Assembly (NCBI RefSeq): GCF_947581735.1
Contig: NZ_CANPVT010000008.1
Span: 62,001-126,000, forward strand
Reading direction: 5' to 3'
Origin: Candidatus Palauibacter soopunensis
Lineage (GTDB): Bacteria; Gemmatimonadota; Gemmatimonadetes; Palauibacterales; Palauibacteraceae
Length of the DNA: 64,000 bases
Positions 51,966 to 61,287 of the stretch are shown one piece after another. How positions within the stretch are numbered: the stretch's first letter is position 1; the number at the start of each line of letters is the position of its first letter. The notes beneath the pieces were generated by a model, which saw only the letters and a program-made list of their open reading frames with translations, searched no databases and was not told where the DNA came from. The position numbers and the translations under genes are program-made.

Positions 51966-53645
51966 ATGTGTTCCGTCCTCGGCATCTTCGAGATCGAACC
52001 CGGCGCGACGGGCCTCCGCCGCCGGGCGCTCGACCTTTCGCGGCGCCAGCGGCACCGCGGGCCGGACTGGAGCGGCATCTACGCGGGCGAGCGGGCTATC
52101 CTGGCCCACGAACGGCTCTCCATCGTCGACGTGGAGAGCGGGGCGCAGCCCCTGTTCGGCCCGGACCGCACGACGGTGCTCGCGGTCAACGGGGAGATCT
52201 ACAACCACACGGAGCTGGAGCAGGGCGTGGCGCGCGGCTATCCGTTCCGCACCCGCTCGGACTGCGAGGTCATCCTCGCCCTGTACCAAGGGCGGCCCGA
52301 CGCCGCCGCGGAGTGGCTCAACGAGCTGAGCGGGATCTTCGCCTTCGCGCTCTACGATGAGACGCGCGACCGCTACCTGATCGCGCGCGATCCGATCGGC
52401 GTCATGCCGCTCTACACGGGACGGGACGCCGACGGACGCTTCTACGTGGCCTCCGAGATGAAGGCGCTCATCGACACCTGTCCGGAGATCCACGACTTCC
52501 CGCCGGGCCACATGCTCGACAGCGGTGACGGTAACGGCCAGCCGGTGCCGTACTACCGGCCGGGGTGGCGCGAGTACGACCACGTGGCGGACGGGCCGAC
52601 GGATCCCGCGCGGGTGCGCGACGCGCTGGAGGAGGCGGTGCACCGGCAGCTGATGTCGGACGTCCCGTACGGCGTCCTCCTCTCCGGCGGCCTCGACTCG
52701 TCCATCATCTCGGCCCTGGCCATGAAGTTCTCGCGCCGGCGCGTGGAGACGGGGGATGCGGAGGAGGCCTGGTGGCCGCGGCTGCATTCGTTCGCCGTCG
52801 GGCTCGAGGGGTCGCCGGACGTGGCGGCGGCGCGGGCGGCAGCGGACGCGATCGGCACGGTGCATCACGAGATCGTCTATACCCTTCAGGAGGGACTCGA
52901 CGCGGTCTCCGAGGTCATCCGCCACCTGGAGACGTTCGATGTGACGACGGTGCGGGCGTCCACGCCGATGTACCTCATGGCGCGCCGCATCAAGGCGATG
53001 GGGATCAAGATGGTGCTCTCGGGCGAGGGCGCCGACGAGGTCTTCGGGGGCTACCTCTACTTCCACAAGGCCCCCGACGCGCGGGCGTTCCACGAGGAGA
53101 CCGTCCGCAAGCTCGATCAGCTCCACAAGTACGACTGCCTGCGCGCGAACAAGTCGATGGCGGCCTGGGGCGTGGAGGCGCGCGTCCCCTTCCTCGACCG
53201 CGAGTTCCTCGATGTCGCCATGGCCCTCGATCCGGAGTCGAAGCGGCCGGCGGACGGACGCATGGAGAAACACATCCTGCGCGAGGCGTTCGAGGGACTC
53301 CTCCCCGACGAGATCCTGTGGCGGCAGAAGGAGCAGTTCTCCGACGGCGTGGGCTATTCCTGGATCGACAGCCTGAAGGAGATGGCCGAGGGCGAGATCG
53401 GCGACGGGCAGCTCGCGAGGGCGGCGGCGCGGTTCCCCACCAACACGCCGCTCACGAAGGAAGCGTACCTCTACCGCTCCATCTTCGCGTCGCACTTCCC
53501 GGGCGAGCCGGCCGTCCGCTGCGTCCCGGAGGGCCCGAGCATCGCGTGCAGCACGCCCGCTGCGATCGCCTGGGACCCCGCCTTCGCGGACATGGCGGAT
53601 CCCTCGGGCCGCGCCGTGCAGGGCGTCCACGCCCACAGCTACTGA
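51966..53645 (+). CDS. asnB: Asparagine synthetase, glutamine-hydrolysing
   Basis: This 559-residue enzyme converts aspartate to asparagine with glutamine and ATP. The N-terminal glutaminase domain starts with the catalytic Cys-2 (MCSVLG) and has HRGPD and AVNGEIYNHTEL. The synthetase domain has the PP-loop SGGLDSS (Ser-240 to Ser-246) and SGEGADEVFGGYLYF. Length and motifs fit E. coli AsnB closely, so primary asparagine synthesis is more likely than a role in natural-product amidation. It is three bases after one secreted propeller gene and 98 bases before a second. Confidence 0.95.
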   Translation: MCSVLGIFEIEPGATGLRRRALDLSRRQRHRGPDWSGIYAGERAILAHERLSIVDVESGAQPLFGPDRTTVLAVNGEIYNHTELEQGVARGYPFRTRSDCEVILALYQGRPDAAAEWLNELSGIFAFALYDETRDRYLIARDPIGVMPLYTGRDADGRFYVASEMKALIDTCPEIHDFPPGHMLDSGDGNGQPVPYYRPGWREYDHVADGPTDPARVRDALEEAVHRQLMSDVPYGVLLSGGLDSSIISALAMKFSRRRVETGDAEEAWWPRLHSFAVGLEGSPDVAAARAAADAIGTVHHEIVYTLQEGLDAVSEVIRHLETFDVTTVRASTPMYLMARRIKAMGIKMVLSGEGADEVFGGYLYFHKAPDARAFHEETVRKLDQLHKYDCLRANKSMAAWGVEARVPFLDREFLDVAMALDPESKRPADGRMEKHILREAFEGLLPDEILWRQKEQFSDGVGYSWIDSLKEMAEGEIGDGQLARAAARFPTNTPLTKEAYLYRSIFASHFPGEPAVRCVPEGPSIACSTPAAIAWDPAFADMADPSGRAVQGVHAHSY

Positions 53646-53743
53646 CGGTCCATCGTTTGCGTGGCCCCTCGCGGGGCGGGCATCTTGAGGTCATCCCGGT
53701 GGATTCTCCCGACGACAAACTCCCGGATGACGAAGGTCGAACG

Positions 53744-55771
53744 ATGAAGACCCCTGCCAGTCTTGCCGAACTCCGGTTGACCGCCCTTCTCGCACTCTGC
53801 GCCGGTGCGCTCGCGGTGAGTCCGCCCGCCGTGGCGCAGGAGGCGGTATCGGTCGAGATCGTGCCGGGTGCGGTGTCGCTCGACGTGGGGGAGGAGGTGA
53901 CGCTCACGGCGCGCGTCCTAGATGCGGAGGGCAACACGGTCGATGCCCAGGTTCTGTTCTTCCCGTCGTTCGCGGACGGACGGAGCGGGAGCGCGCGGCA
54001 GAGCATCGACGTGGACCGGGCGACGGGCCGGATCAGAGCGGTCAAGGGCGGTGAGTTTCTGATCTCCGCCATCGTCGCGACGGCGCGTGGCCTGCGCGGG
54101 GAGGCCATGGTGAGCGTGGCCTTTCCGCCGCTCGACCGGATCGATGTGACGCCTTCCGGCGGGTCGACGTATGTCGGCGTCGCGACGCGTCACCGGGCCA
54201 CGCTGCTCGACACCGCGGAGGACGAGCGTGACGGCGAGATCCGCTGGTCCACCTCCGACGAGGGCGTCGCGACCGTGGACCGCTTCGGCATCCTCACGGC
54301 GCACGCGCCCGGACAGGTCGTGCTGCAGGCGGAAGCGGAGGGGATCGCCGCGGAGGTCCGCTACGACGTCAGGGACAACCCCGCCGCTCGCCTGACGGTG
54401 TCCGGGAGCGCGGAGCGGGCGCGAACGGGCGACGTGGTGCGTTTCGAGGCGACGGTCGAGGATGCGATGGGCGGCGCGGTGGGCGACCTCCCGGTCACCT
54501 GGACCGTGATGTCGGATCCCTTCATCGAGGCGACGGCCGACATTCCTCCGGCGGAGATCGATGAGAAGGGCCGGTTCGTGGCCTACTTCCCCGGCGTGTA
54601 CACGGTCGTCGCCAACGTGCCCGGCCGCGCCGCGCGCACCGCGCTGGAAGTCCATCCGCGGCACGCCTCGCAGGAAGTCACGTTCGTGGGGCAGGGACAA
54701 GTCAACAACGAGCGCACCTCGGACCTGTGGGTGTGGGAGGGAGTCGATCGTCGCGACTACGCGATCACCGGCACGCACGCCGCGGCGGGGGCCGTCTATT
54801 TCTGGGATGTGACGGATCCGGCGAGCCCCGTCCTCACGGACTCCGTCGTCGTCGATGCGCGCACGACGAACGATGTGAAGGTGAGCGAGGACGGGGAGAT
54901 CTGCGTGATCTCGCGCGAGGGCGCCTCGAATCGGCGCAACGGGATCGTCATCCTCGACTGCCGGAACCCGCGGGACGTGACGACGATCTCCGTGTTCGAC
55001 GACGAGCTCACGGGCGGCGTCCACAACCTCTTCATCCACGAGGGTCACGTGTACGCGGTGAACAACGGGCGCCGCTTCGACGTGATCAACATCGAGGACC
55101 CGGCCAGCCCGCACCGCGTGGGCCGGTTCGAACTCGACACGCCGGGGCACGCGATCCACGACATCTGGATCGTGGACGGGATTGCGTACACGTCGAACTG
55201 GGGCGACGGGGTCGTGCTCATTGACGTCGGGGGCGGCGACCGCGGTGGCTCGCCGTCCAACCCGGTGGAGATCGCGCGCTTCCGCGACATCGGCGGGCGG
55301 ACGCACGCGGCCTTCCCGTACCGGAGTCCGACGGGACGCTTCTACGTGTTCATGGGGGACGAGGCGGGGCGCCCGGGCTTCGACGGACAGGACCCGGAAC
55401 GCACGCCGCAGTTCATGTCGGGCTACATCCACGTCGTCGACTTCACGGATCCCGCGAACCCGGAGGAGGTCGCGCGCTACGAGATCCCCGAAGCGGGCTC
55501 GCACAACATGTGGATCGAGGACGACAAGCTCTACGCCGCGTTCTACAACGGCGGGCTGAGGGTGCTCGACATCTCCGGGGAACTGAAGGGGAACCTGGGC
55601 GAGCAGGGCCGGGAGGTCGCGCGCTACATGGCGTACGATCCGGACGGCGTGGTGGCGAACGCGCCCTTCACCTGGGGCCCCCAGATCCACAAGGGGAACC
55701 TCTTCTTCGCGGAGTACTTCAGCGGGCTGTGGGCGGTGAAGCTCCAGCCGCGCCAGGAACTCGTCCCGTAA
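53744..55771 (+). CDS. Secreted Ig-like and LVIVD-propeller protein
   Basis: This 675-residue exported protein has a signal peptide (about 8-32; ending AVAQE). Two or three bacterial Ig-like domains (about 35-300; for example VSLDVGEEVTLTARVLDAEG and IRWSTSDEGVATVD) follow. An LVIVD beta-propeller (about 305-670) has blades such as AVYFWDVTDPASPVL, FDVINIEDPASPHRVG and IHVVDFTDPANPEEVA. It is a probable cell-surface protein. The ATG has GAAGG six bases upstream. It precedes the molybdenum hydroxylase genes by 14 bases but belongs by type to the propeller upstream of asnB. Confidence 0.82.
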   Translation: MKTPASLAELRLTALLALCAGALAVSPPAVAQEAVSVEIVPGAVSLDVGEEVTLTARVLDAEGNTVDAQVLFFPSFADGRSGSARQSIDVDRATGRIRAVKGGEFLISAIVATARGLRGEAMVSVAFPPLDRIDVTPSGGSTYVGVATRHRATLLDTAEDERDGEIRWSTSDEGVATVDRFGILTAHAPGQVVLQAEAEGIAAEVRYDVRDNPAARLTVSGSAERARTGDVVRFEATVEDAMGGAVGDLPVTWTVMSDPFIEATADIPPAEIDEKGRFVAYFPGVYTVVANVPGRAARTALEVHPRHASQEVTFVGQGQVNNERTSDLWVWEGVDRRDYAITGTHAAAGAVYFWDVTDPASPVLTDSVVVDARTTNDVKVSEDGEICVISREGASNRRNGIVILDCRNPRDVTTISVFDDELTGGVHNLFIHEGHVYAVNNGRRFDVINIEDPASPHRVGRFELDTPGHAIHDIWIVDGIAYTSNWGDGVVLIDVGGGDRGGSPSNPVEIARFRDIGGRTHAAFPYRSPTGRFYVFMGDEAGRPGFDGQDPERTPQFMSGYIHVVDFTDPANPEEVARYEIPEAGSHNMWIEDDKLYAAFYNGGLRVLDISGELKGNLGEQGREVARYMAYDPDGVVANAPFTWGPQIHKGNLFFAEYFSGLWAVKLQPRQELVP

Positions 55772-55785
55772 CGGGATTGAACTCC

Positions 55786-56310
55786 GTGAGAATATCCGCC
55801 CGGATCAACGGCATCGCGTGGTCCGGAGAGGTGGAGCCGCGGCTGCTCCTGTCGGACTTCCTGCGCGCCGAAGTCGGGCTTACGGGCACGCACGTCGGGT
55901 GCGAACACGGGGTGTGCGGGGCGTGCACCGTGCAGCTGGACGGGGAGCCCGTGCGGGCCTGCCTCATGTTCGCGGTGCAGGTCGACGGGCACGAAGTGAC
56001 GACCGTCGAGGGGCTCGCCGCGACGGCGCCGGGGCAAGCGATCTCCGTCGAACAACTGCACCCGGTCCAGCAGGCCCTGCACGAGGCGCACGGTCTGCAG
56101 TGCGGCTTCTGCACGCCGGGGATCCTGATGACGGCGGAGGCCTTCCTGCGCGACAACCCGGCGCCTGCGCGGGAGGAGATCCGCGAGGCGGTGTCCGGCC
56201 ACCTGTGCCGCTGCACGGGCTACCACAACATCGTGGAGGGGGTCGCGCTCGCGGCCGAGCGCCTCGCGGGGGACGGCCCCGGCGCCGACCGGGACGGTGG
56301 GGACCCTTGA
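55786..56310 (+). CDS. Molybdenum hydroxylase small subunit, 2x[2Fe-2S]
   Basis: This 174-residue protein carries a plant-type ferredoxin cluster (CEHGVCGAC, then C in VRACLMF) and a second helical cluster (CGFCTPG, then CRCTGYHNI). This is the electron-transfer subunit of the xanthine dehydrogenase/CO dehydrogenase family and passes electrons from the molybdenum site to FAD. I chose GTG 55786 (VRISARINGIAW), the standard family start; TTG 55777 is an alternative. The large subunit gene begins 16 bases downstream. Confidence 0.92.
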   Translation: MRISARINGIAWSGEVEPRLLLSDFLRAEVGLTGTHVGCEHGVCGACTVQLDGEPVRACLMFAVQVDGHEVTTVEGLAATAPGQAISVEQLHPVQQALHEAHGLQCGFCTPGILMTAEAFLRDNPAPAREEIREAVSGHLCRCTGYHNIVEGVALAAERLAGDGPGADRDGGDP

Positions 56311-56326
56311 GCCGGACGGACCGCGC

Positions 56327-58717
56327 ATGAGCCGGGCGGGCGGGACGTGGGTCGGGGCGCGGGTGCCGCGCAACGAGGACGCGCGGTTGCTGACCGGCCG
56401 CGCGCAATTCGTGGAAGACGTGGAGCCGGCGGGGGCGCTGCACGCCGCCTTCGTACGCAGCGACCTGCCGGCCGGACGGCTGCGCGGACTCGACGTGGAG
56501 AGCGCGCGGGCGCACCCCGGCGTCCACGCCGTGTTCACGGCCGCCGATCTCGGTCCGCTCCTCCGGCCCGGCTCGGTACTCGTGCCGCCGCCGCCGCTCG
56601 AAGGATTGGTGTTCCACGCGCGCACCGCGCTCCCCCTCGTCCGCGAGCGGATCCGGCACCAGGGCGAGGCGCTGGCGATGATCGTCGCGGACAGCCGTTA
56701 CGTGGCCGAGGACGCGGCCCAGCTCGTGGAGGCCGACATCGAACCGCTCGATCCCGTCGTGGATCTCGGGCGGGCGCTCGATGACGACGCACCGCGGATC
56801 CACGACGACCTTCCGTCGAACCTCGCGGCGCACGTCCGGCAGACGAAGGGGGACTACGCCGCCGCCCGCGCGCGGGCCGACCTCGTCCTGGAGCGCCGCT
56901 TCTCCTACGACCGGGGGATCGGGGGCGCGATCGAGAACCGGGCCGTCGTGGCGGAGTGGGATGCGCGGGCCGACCGGCTGCAGGTATGGGACACGACGCA
57001 GGCCCCCATTCCGGTGCGCAACGTCGTGGCCGCCGCCCTCGGCCTGTCGGAGTCGCAGGTGCGGTTCATCGCCCCCTTCGTGGGCGGCGGGTTCGGCCCG
57101 AAGATCATGTTCTATGCGGAGGAGATCCTCGTCCCCTGGGCCTCGATTCAACTGGGGCGACCGGTGAAGTGGGTCGAGGACCGCTACGAGAACTTCTTCG
57201 CCACCACCCAGGAGCGCGGACAGCTGCACGAGGCGGAGATCGCGGTGACGCGCGAGGGCCGGATCCTGGGCGTGCGGGACATTTTCATCCACGATTCGGG
57301 TGCGTACGACCCCTACGGTCTCACGATCCCGATCAACACCCAGTGCACGCTTCTCGGACCCTACCGGGTGCCGAGCTACGAGAGCGAGTTCCGGGTCGCC
57401 TTCACGAACAAGCCGATCGTCACGCCCGTACGGGGGGCCGGCCGGCAGCACGGCGTGTTCATCATGGAGCGGCTGCTCGACCTCGCGGCCCGCGGCCTCG
57501 GCCTCGATCCGGTCGAGATCCGCCGCCGCAACGTGATCGGCCCGGACGAGTTCCCCTACAACCACGAGATCATGTACCAGGACTTCGCCCCGCTCCGGTA
57601 CGACAGCGGGAGTTACGAGGAGTCGCTGGAGGAGGCCGTCCGTCTCGTCGGCCACGAGACGTTCCCGCGGGAACGCGAGCGGTCGCAGGCGGACGGACGC
57701 GTGGTCGGCGTCGGCGTCGTCAACTACGTGGAGGGGACGGGCATCGGTCCCTACGAGGGGGCGCGGATCACGGTCGAGCCCGGCGGGACGGTCCGGCTCG
57801 CGACCGGTGTGGGCACCCAGGGCCAGGGCCACTTCACCGCCTTCGCGCAGATCGTGGCCGACGCGGTCGGAGTTACGCCGTCCGACGTGCGGGTCGTGAC
57901 GGGCGACACGAGCGACTTCCACTGGGGAACGGGCACGTTCGCGAGCCGCGGGGCGGTCGTGGCCGGCAACGCGATCCACGCCGCGGCACAGTCCGTGCGG
58001 GAGAAGATCCTGCGCCACGCCGCGAAGGCGCTCGAGGTCGATCCCGATGACCTCGAACTCGCCAATGGCGCCGCCCGCGTGCGGGGCGCCCCGGACCTTT
58101 CCGTCGATCTCGGCGCGCTCGCGCTGAGCGCCAACCCGCTGCGCGGGGCCGTGGAGCCGGGCACCGAGCCGGGGCTGGAGGCGACCTCGTACTTCGGCCC
58201 GCCGTACGGGACGACCGCGAACGGAACGCACGCCGTCGTCGTGGCGGTCGACCCCGAGACGGCCATGGTCGAGATCCTGCGCTACCTCGTCGTGCACGAC
58301 TGCGGGACGGTGATCAACCCGACGATCGTGGAAGGCCAGATCCACGGCGGCGTCGCGGCGGGAATCGGCAACGCCTTCTACGAGGAACTCGTGTTCGACG
58401 AGTTCGGGGGGACGAGCAACGCTTCGTTCATGGACTACCTGCTCCCGACATCGACGGACGTCCCCGCGATCGAGACGGCCCACCTCGAGACGCCTTCAAC
58501 GCTGAATCCCCTGGGGACGAAGGGAGTGGGGGAGGGCGGCGCGATCCCGGTCGCGGCCGCCTTCGCGCAGGCCGTCGAGGATGCGCTGGCGGACGTCGCT
58601 CCGGGACTGGAGATCCTCGACATCCCGTTGAGCCCCGGCCGTCTGTTCGAACTTCTGCGGGCGCACCGCGAGCCACGGCCGGCGTCGCGTTCGGAGCCGG
58701 CGGGAGGGCCGTCGTGA
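56327..58717 (+). CDS. Molybdenum hydroxylase large (MoCo) subunit
   Basis: This 796-residue subunit binds the molybdopterin cofactor. Landmarks are VGARVPRNEDARLLTGRAQF at the start, FVGGGFGPKI, the active-site loop PVRGAGRQ, and the catalytic Glu in KGVGEGGAIP (about residue 733). The loop has RGAGR and not the CSFR of form I aerobic CO dehydrogenase, so it is not a form I CODH; the substrate is probably an aldehyde or heteroaromatic compound. The stop overlaps the start of the FAD subunit (GTGA). Order S-L-M differs from the common M-S-L. Confidence 0.92.
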   Translation: MSRAGGTWVGARVPRNEDARLLTGRAQFVEDVEPAGALHAAFVRSDLPAGRLRGLDVESARAHPGVHAVFTAADLGPLLRPGSVLVPPPPLEGLVFHARTALPLVRERIRHQGEALAMIVADSRYVAEDAAQLVEADIEPLDPVVDLGRALDDDAPRIHDDLPSNLAAHVRQTKGDYAAARARADLVLERRFSYDRGIGGAIENRAVVAEWDARADRLQVWDTTQAPIPVRNVVAAALGLSESQVRFIAPFVGGGFGPKIMFYAEEILVPWASIQLGRPVKWVEDRYENFFATTQERGQLHEAEIAVTREGRILGVRDIFIHDSGAYDPYGLTIPINTQCTLLGPYRVPSYESEFRVAFTNKPIVTPVRGAGRQHGVFIMERLLDLAARGLGLDPVEIRRRNVIGPDEFPYNHEIMYQDFAPLRYDSGSYEESLEEAVRLVGHETFPRERERSQADGRVVGVGVVNYVEGTGIGPYEGARITVEPGGTVRLATGVGTQGQGHFTAFAQIVADAVGVTPSDVRVVTGDTSDFHWGTGTFASRGAVVAGNAIHAAAQSVREKILRHAAKALEVDPDDLELANGAARVRGAPDLSVDLGALALSANPLRGAVEPGTEPGLEATSYFGPPYGTTANGTHAVVVAVDPETAMVEILRYLVVHDCGTVINPTIVEGQIHGGVAAGIGNAFYEELVFDEFGGTSNASFMDYLLPTSTDVPAIETAHLETPSTLNPLGTKGVGEGGAIPVAAAFAQAVEDALADVAPGLEILDIPLSPGRLFELLRAHREPRPASRSEPAGGPS

Positions 58718-59610
58718 AGCCGCCGGCTTTCGAGTACGTGGCGGCGGCCGACCTCGATGAGGCGCTGGAGACGCTCGCGGAACCGTCGCTCGAGACGCGG
58801 CCTCTCGCGGGCGGACAGAGCCTCGTGCCGATGCTCAACTTCCGTCTCGCGGCGCCGGAACGTCTCGTGGACCTGAACGGGATCGAAGAGTTGTCGCGAA
58901 TCGAAGAGACGGGGGACGGAGGGCTGCGTCTCGGCGCCATGGTCCGGCATCGCCAACTGGAGTCCGATCCGCTCGTCGCGCGGCGGGTCCCGCTCCTGGC
59001 GGAGGCGGCGCCCTTCATCGCACACCCCCAGATCCGCTCGCGGGGCACCGTGGGCGGATCCGTGGCGCACGCCGATCCGGCCGCGGAACTGCCCGCCGTC
59101 CTCCTCACGCTCGGGGCGCGGGTCCGGATCGTGCGCCGCTCACGGGGCGGAGAGCCCGGCTCCAGGGTGGAGCGGACCCTCGATCTGGACGATTTTTTCC
59201 TCGGCCCGTTTTTCTCCGCGCTCGAGCCCGATGAACTCCTCACGGCCATCGACGTGCCTCCGTCCGCCCCGGGAGAAGGGACGGCCTTCGACGAGGTGGC
59301 CCGGCGCCGGGGCGACTACGCCCTCGCCGGCGTGGCGGCGCGCGTGCGGCTGAACTCCGGCGGGGTGTGCGAAGACGCCGCCATCTCGCTCGTGAACGGG
59401 GGATCCACCCCCTGTCTGATGAGAGAAGCCGCGCAGGCGCTCGTCGGCGCCGAGCCGACGCTCGAAGCGCTCGAAGCCGCCGCGGCCACGTGCGCGGAGA
59501 CGTCCGAACCCGCCGCCGACATGCACGCGAGCGAGGCGTACCGCCGACACCTGATCCGCGTGCTGACGAAGCGCGTGCTGTCGCGCGCGGCGGATCGCGC
59601 CCGGACTTGA
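58714..59610 (+). CDS. Molybdenum hydroxylase FAD-binding subunit
   Basis: This 298-residue subunit has the family start FEYVAAADLDEALETL. FAD-binding is shown by PLAGGQSLVPMLNFR and by HPQIRSRGTVGGSVAHADPAAELP. The C-terminal CO-dehydrogenase flavoprotein region includes ARRRGDYALAGVAARV. It receives electrons from the iron-sulfur subunit. GTG 58714 overlaps the large-subunit stop, and its own stop overlaps the ligase start (TTGA), which links the ligase to this enzyme. Confidence 0.92.
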   Translation: MKPPAFEYVAAADLDEALETLAEPSLETRPLAGGQSLVPMLNFRLAAPERLVDLNGIEELSRIEETGDGGLRLGAMVRHRQLESDPLVARRVPLLAEAAPFIAHPQIRSRGTVGGSVAHADPAAELPAVLLTLGARVRIVRRSRGGEPGSRVERTLDLDDFFLGPFFSALEPDELLTAIDVPPSAPGEGTAFDEVARRRGDYALAGVAARVRLNSGGVCEDAAISLVNGGSTPCLMREAAQALVGAEPTLEALEAAAATCAETSEPAADMHASEAYRRHLIRVLTKRVLSRAADRART

Positions 59611-61175
59611 CCGGCCCCGCGCTCTTCCACCCGTCTGCGGAGCGGTCGGATCGGGTCGCCGTGCTCTCGGGTGGCGCGGCCCGCACGTACGGCGAACTCG
59701 AAGCGCAATCGCGGCGGCAGGCCCGACATCTCCTTGCCGACGCCGATGCCGCCGATCTGGACGGGGCCCGGGTCGGTTTCCTCATGGAGCCGGGATTCGA
59801 CTACGTCGTCACCCAGTGGGCCATCTGGCGCGCCGGCGGGATCGCCGTCCCCCTCTGCCCGGACCATCCCGCGCCCGAGATCGAATACGTGATCGACGAC
59901 GCGGACTGCGCCGCGCTCATCGGGGCCGGAGGGACGGGACGTCGCATCGAGGGCCCCGCGCAGGCGCGCGGCATCCCGTTCCACGACGCAGCCGACTCGG
60001 ACGCGGGCTTCTCCGCGTCCGACCCGCCCGACCCGCGTCCGCTGCCGCCGGTCGGGACGAATCGGCCGGCAATGATCCTCTATACCAGCGGCACGACCGG
60101 ACGTCCCAAAGGGGTCGTGACGACGCACGGCCAGATCGAGGCGCACATCCGGTCGCTGCTCGACGCGTGGAGGTGGGGGCGCGACGACCGCGTCCTCCAC
60201 GTCCTCCCCCTCCACCACACGCACGGGATCGTCAACGCGCTCTGCTGTCCGCTCTACGCGGGGGCCACGGTGGAGTTCGCCGGGCCGTTCAATCCGGCAG
60301 GCGTCTGGGAGCGGCTCGCCTCGGACGACATCACCGTGTTCATGGCCGTGCCGACGATCTACGCCAAGCTCCTGCGAGCCTGGGATGCCGCGGATGGCTC
60401 GACGCGCCGGCGATGGTCGCGGGGCGCGGGCGCGCTCCGGCTCATGGTGTCGGGGTCGGCGGCTCTCCCCGTGCGCGTGTTCGAGCGCTGGGAGGAGATC
60501 ACGGGGCACCGTCTCCTCGAGCGCTACGGCATGACGGAGATCGGCATGGGGCTCTCGAATCCGTACGACGGCGAGCGGCGGCCGGGCACCGTGGGCCAGC
60601 CTCTTCCCGGCGTCGGCCTGCGTCTCGTGCGCCCGGCCACGGGGCGCGTGCTCGCGGAAGGCACGGAAGCCCTGGAACCGGGAGAATCGGGCGAGATCCG
60701 GATCCGCGGCGCCATGGTGTTCTCCGAATACTGGCGGCGTCCCGAAGAGACGGCGGCCGCCTTCGTCGACGGGTGGTTCCGGACCGGAGATGAGGCGGTC
60801 CTCGAGGACGGCTACTACCGTCTTCTGGGGCGCCGCTCCGTCGACATCCTCAAGAGCGGCGGCTACAAGATCTCGGCGGTCGAGATCGAGGAACTGCTGC
60901 GCACGCACCCGGCGGTGAGGGACTGCGCCGTCGTCGGAATCCCGGACGATGACTGGGGCGAGCGGATCGCCGCCGCGGTCGTCCCCGAGCCCGGCACGGC
61001 GTCGCAATCGGACTCGCTCCCCGAGCGGCTGGATCCGTGGGTCCGGGAGCGGCTCGCGCGCTACAAGGTGCCCCGCGCCTGGCTCTGCGTCGGAGACCTG
61101 CCGCGGAACGCGATGGGCAAGGTGCGGAAGCCCGCCGTGCAGGCCCTCTTCGACATCCCGTCCGCGCCGTCGTGA
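59607..61175 (+). CDS. Acyl-CoA synthetase, ACSF3/malonyl-CoA-synthetase-like
   Basis: This 522-residue AMP-forming ligase activates a carboxylic acid with ATP and CoA. The P-loop ILYTSGTTGRPKG, the block LPLHHTHGIVNALCCPLYAG, VFMAVPTIYAKLL and the C-terminal GRRSVDILKSGGYKIS resemble ACSF3/MatB malonyl- or methylmalonyl-CoA synthetases. Catalytic Lys is in the late NAMGKVRKP. The TTG at 59607 overlaps the FAD subunit stop, and residues upstream of it are in another gene. Substrate could be malonate or an acid made by the Mo-hydroxylase. Confidence 0.85.
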   Translation: MTGPALFHPSAERSDRVAVLSGGAARTYGELEAQSRRQARHLLADADAADLDGARVGFLMEPGFDYVVTQWAIWRAGGIAVPLCPDHPAPEIEYVIDDADCAALIGAGGTGRRIEGPAQARGIPFHDAADSDAGFSASDPPDPRPLPPVGTNRPAMILYTSGTTGRPKGVVTTHGQIEAHIRSLLDAWRWGRDDRVLHVLPLHHTHGIVNALCCPLYAGATVEFAGPFNPAGVWERLASDDITVFMAVPTIYAKLLRAWDAADGSTRRRWSRGAGALRLMVSGSAALPVRVFERWEEITGHRLLERYGMTEIGMGLSNPYDGERRPGTVGQPLPGVGLRLVRPATGRVLAEGTEALEPGESGEIRIRGAMVFSEYWRRPEETAAAFVDGWFRTGDEAVLEDGYYRLLGRRSVDILKSGGYKISAVEIEELLRTHPAVRDCAVVGIPDDDWGERIAAAVVPEPGTASQSDSLPERLDPWVRERLARYKVPRAWLCVGDLPRNAMGKVRKPAVQALFDIPSAPS

Positions 61176-61287
61176 CTCCTTGCCACGGGCCGCCGGCCCC
61201 CGGCATTGCGTTCCCCGACCGGATGGGGGAGCGTACGCCCGTTGGTCCTCGCCGCTTCAACCTCGAACCGAGTGGAGCCGATCGCCC

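Noticed and set aside
49629-53636. A 1335-codon open frame on the minus strand
   Set aside because: It spans the antisense of a propeller gene, asnB and part of the MBL-rhodanese boundary. The composition is that of a mirror frame, and no motif is present.
56327-58717. Annotating the large Mo-subunit as CO dehydrogenase (CoxL)
   Set aside because: The active loop reads PVRGAGRQ and lacks the Cys-Ser-Phe-Arg motif of form I CODH.
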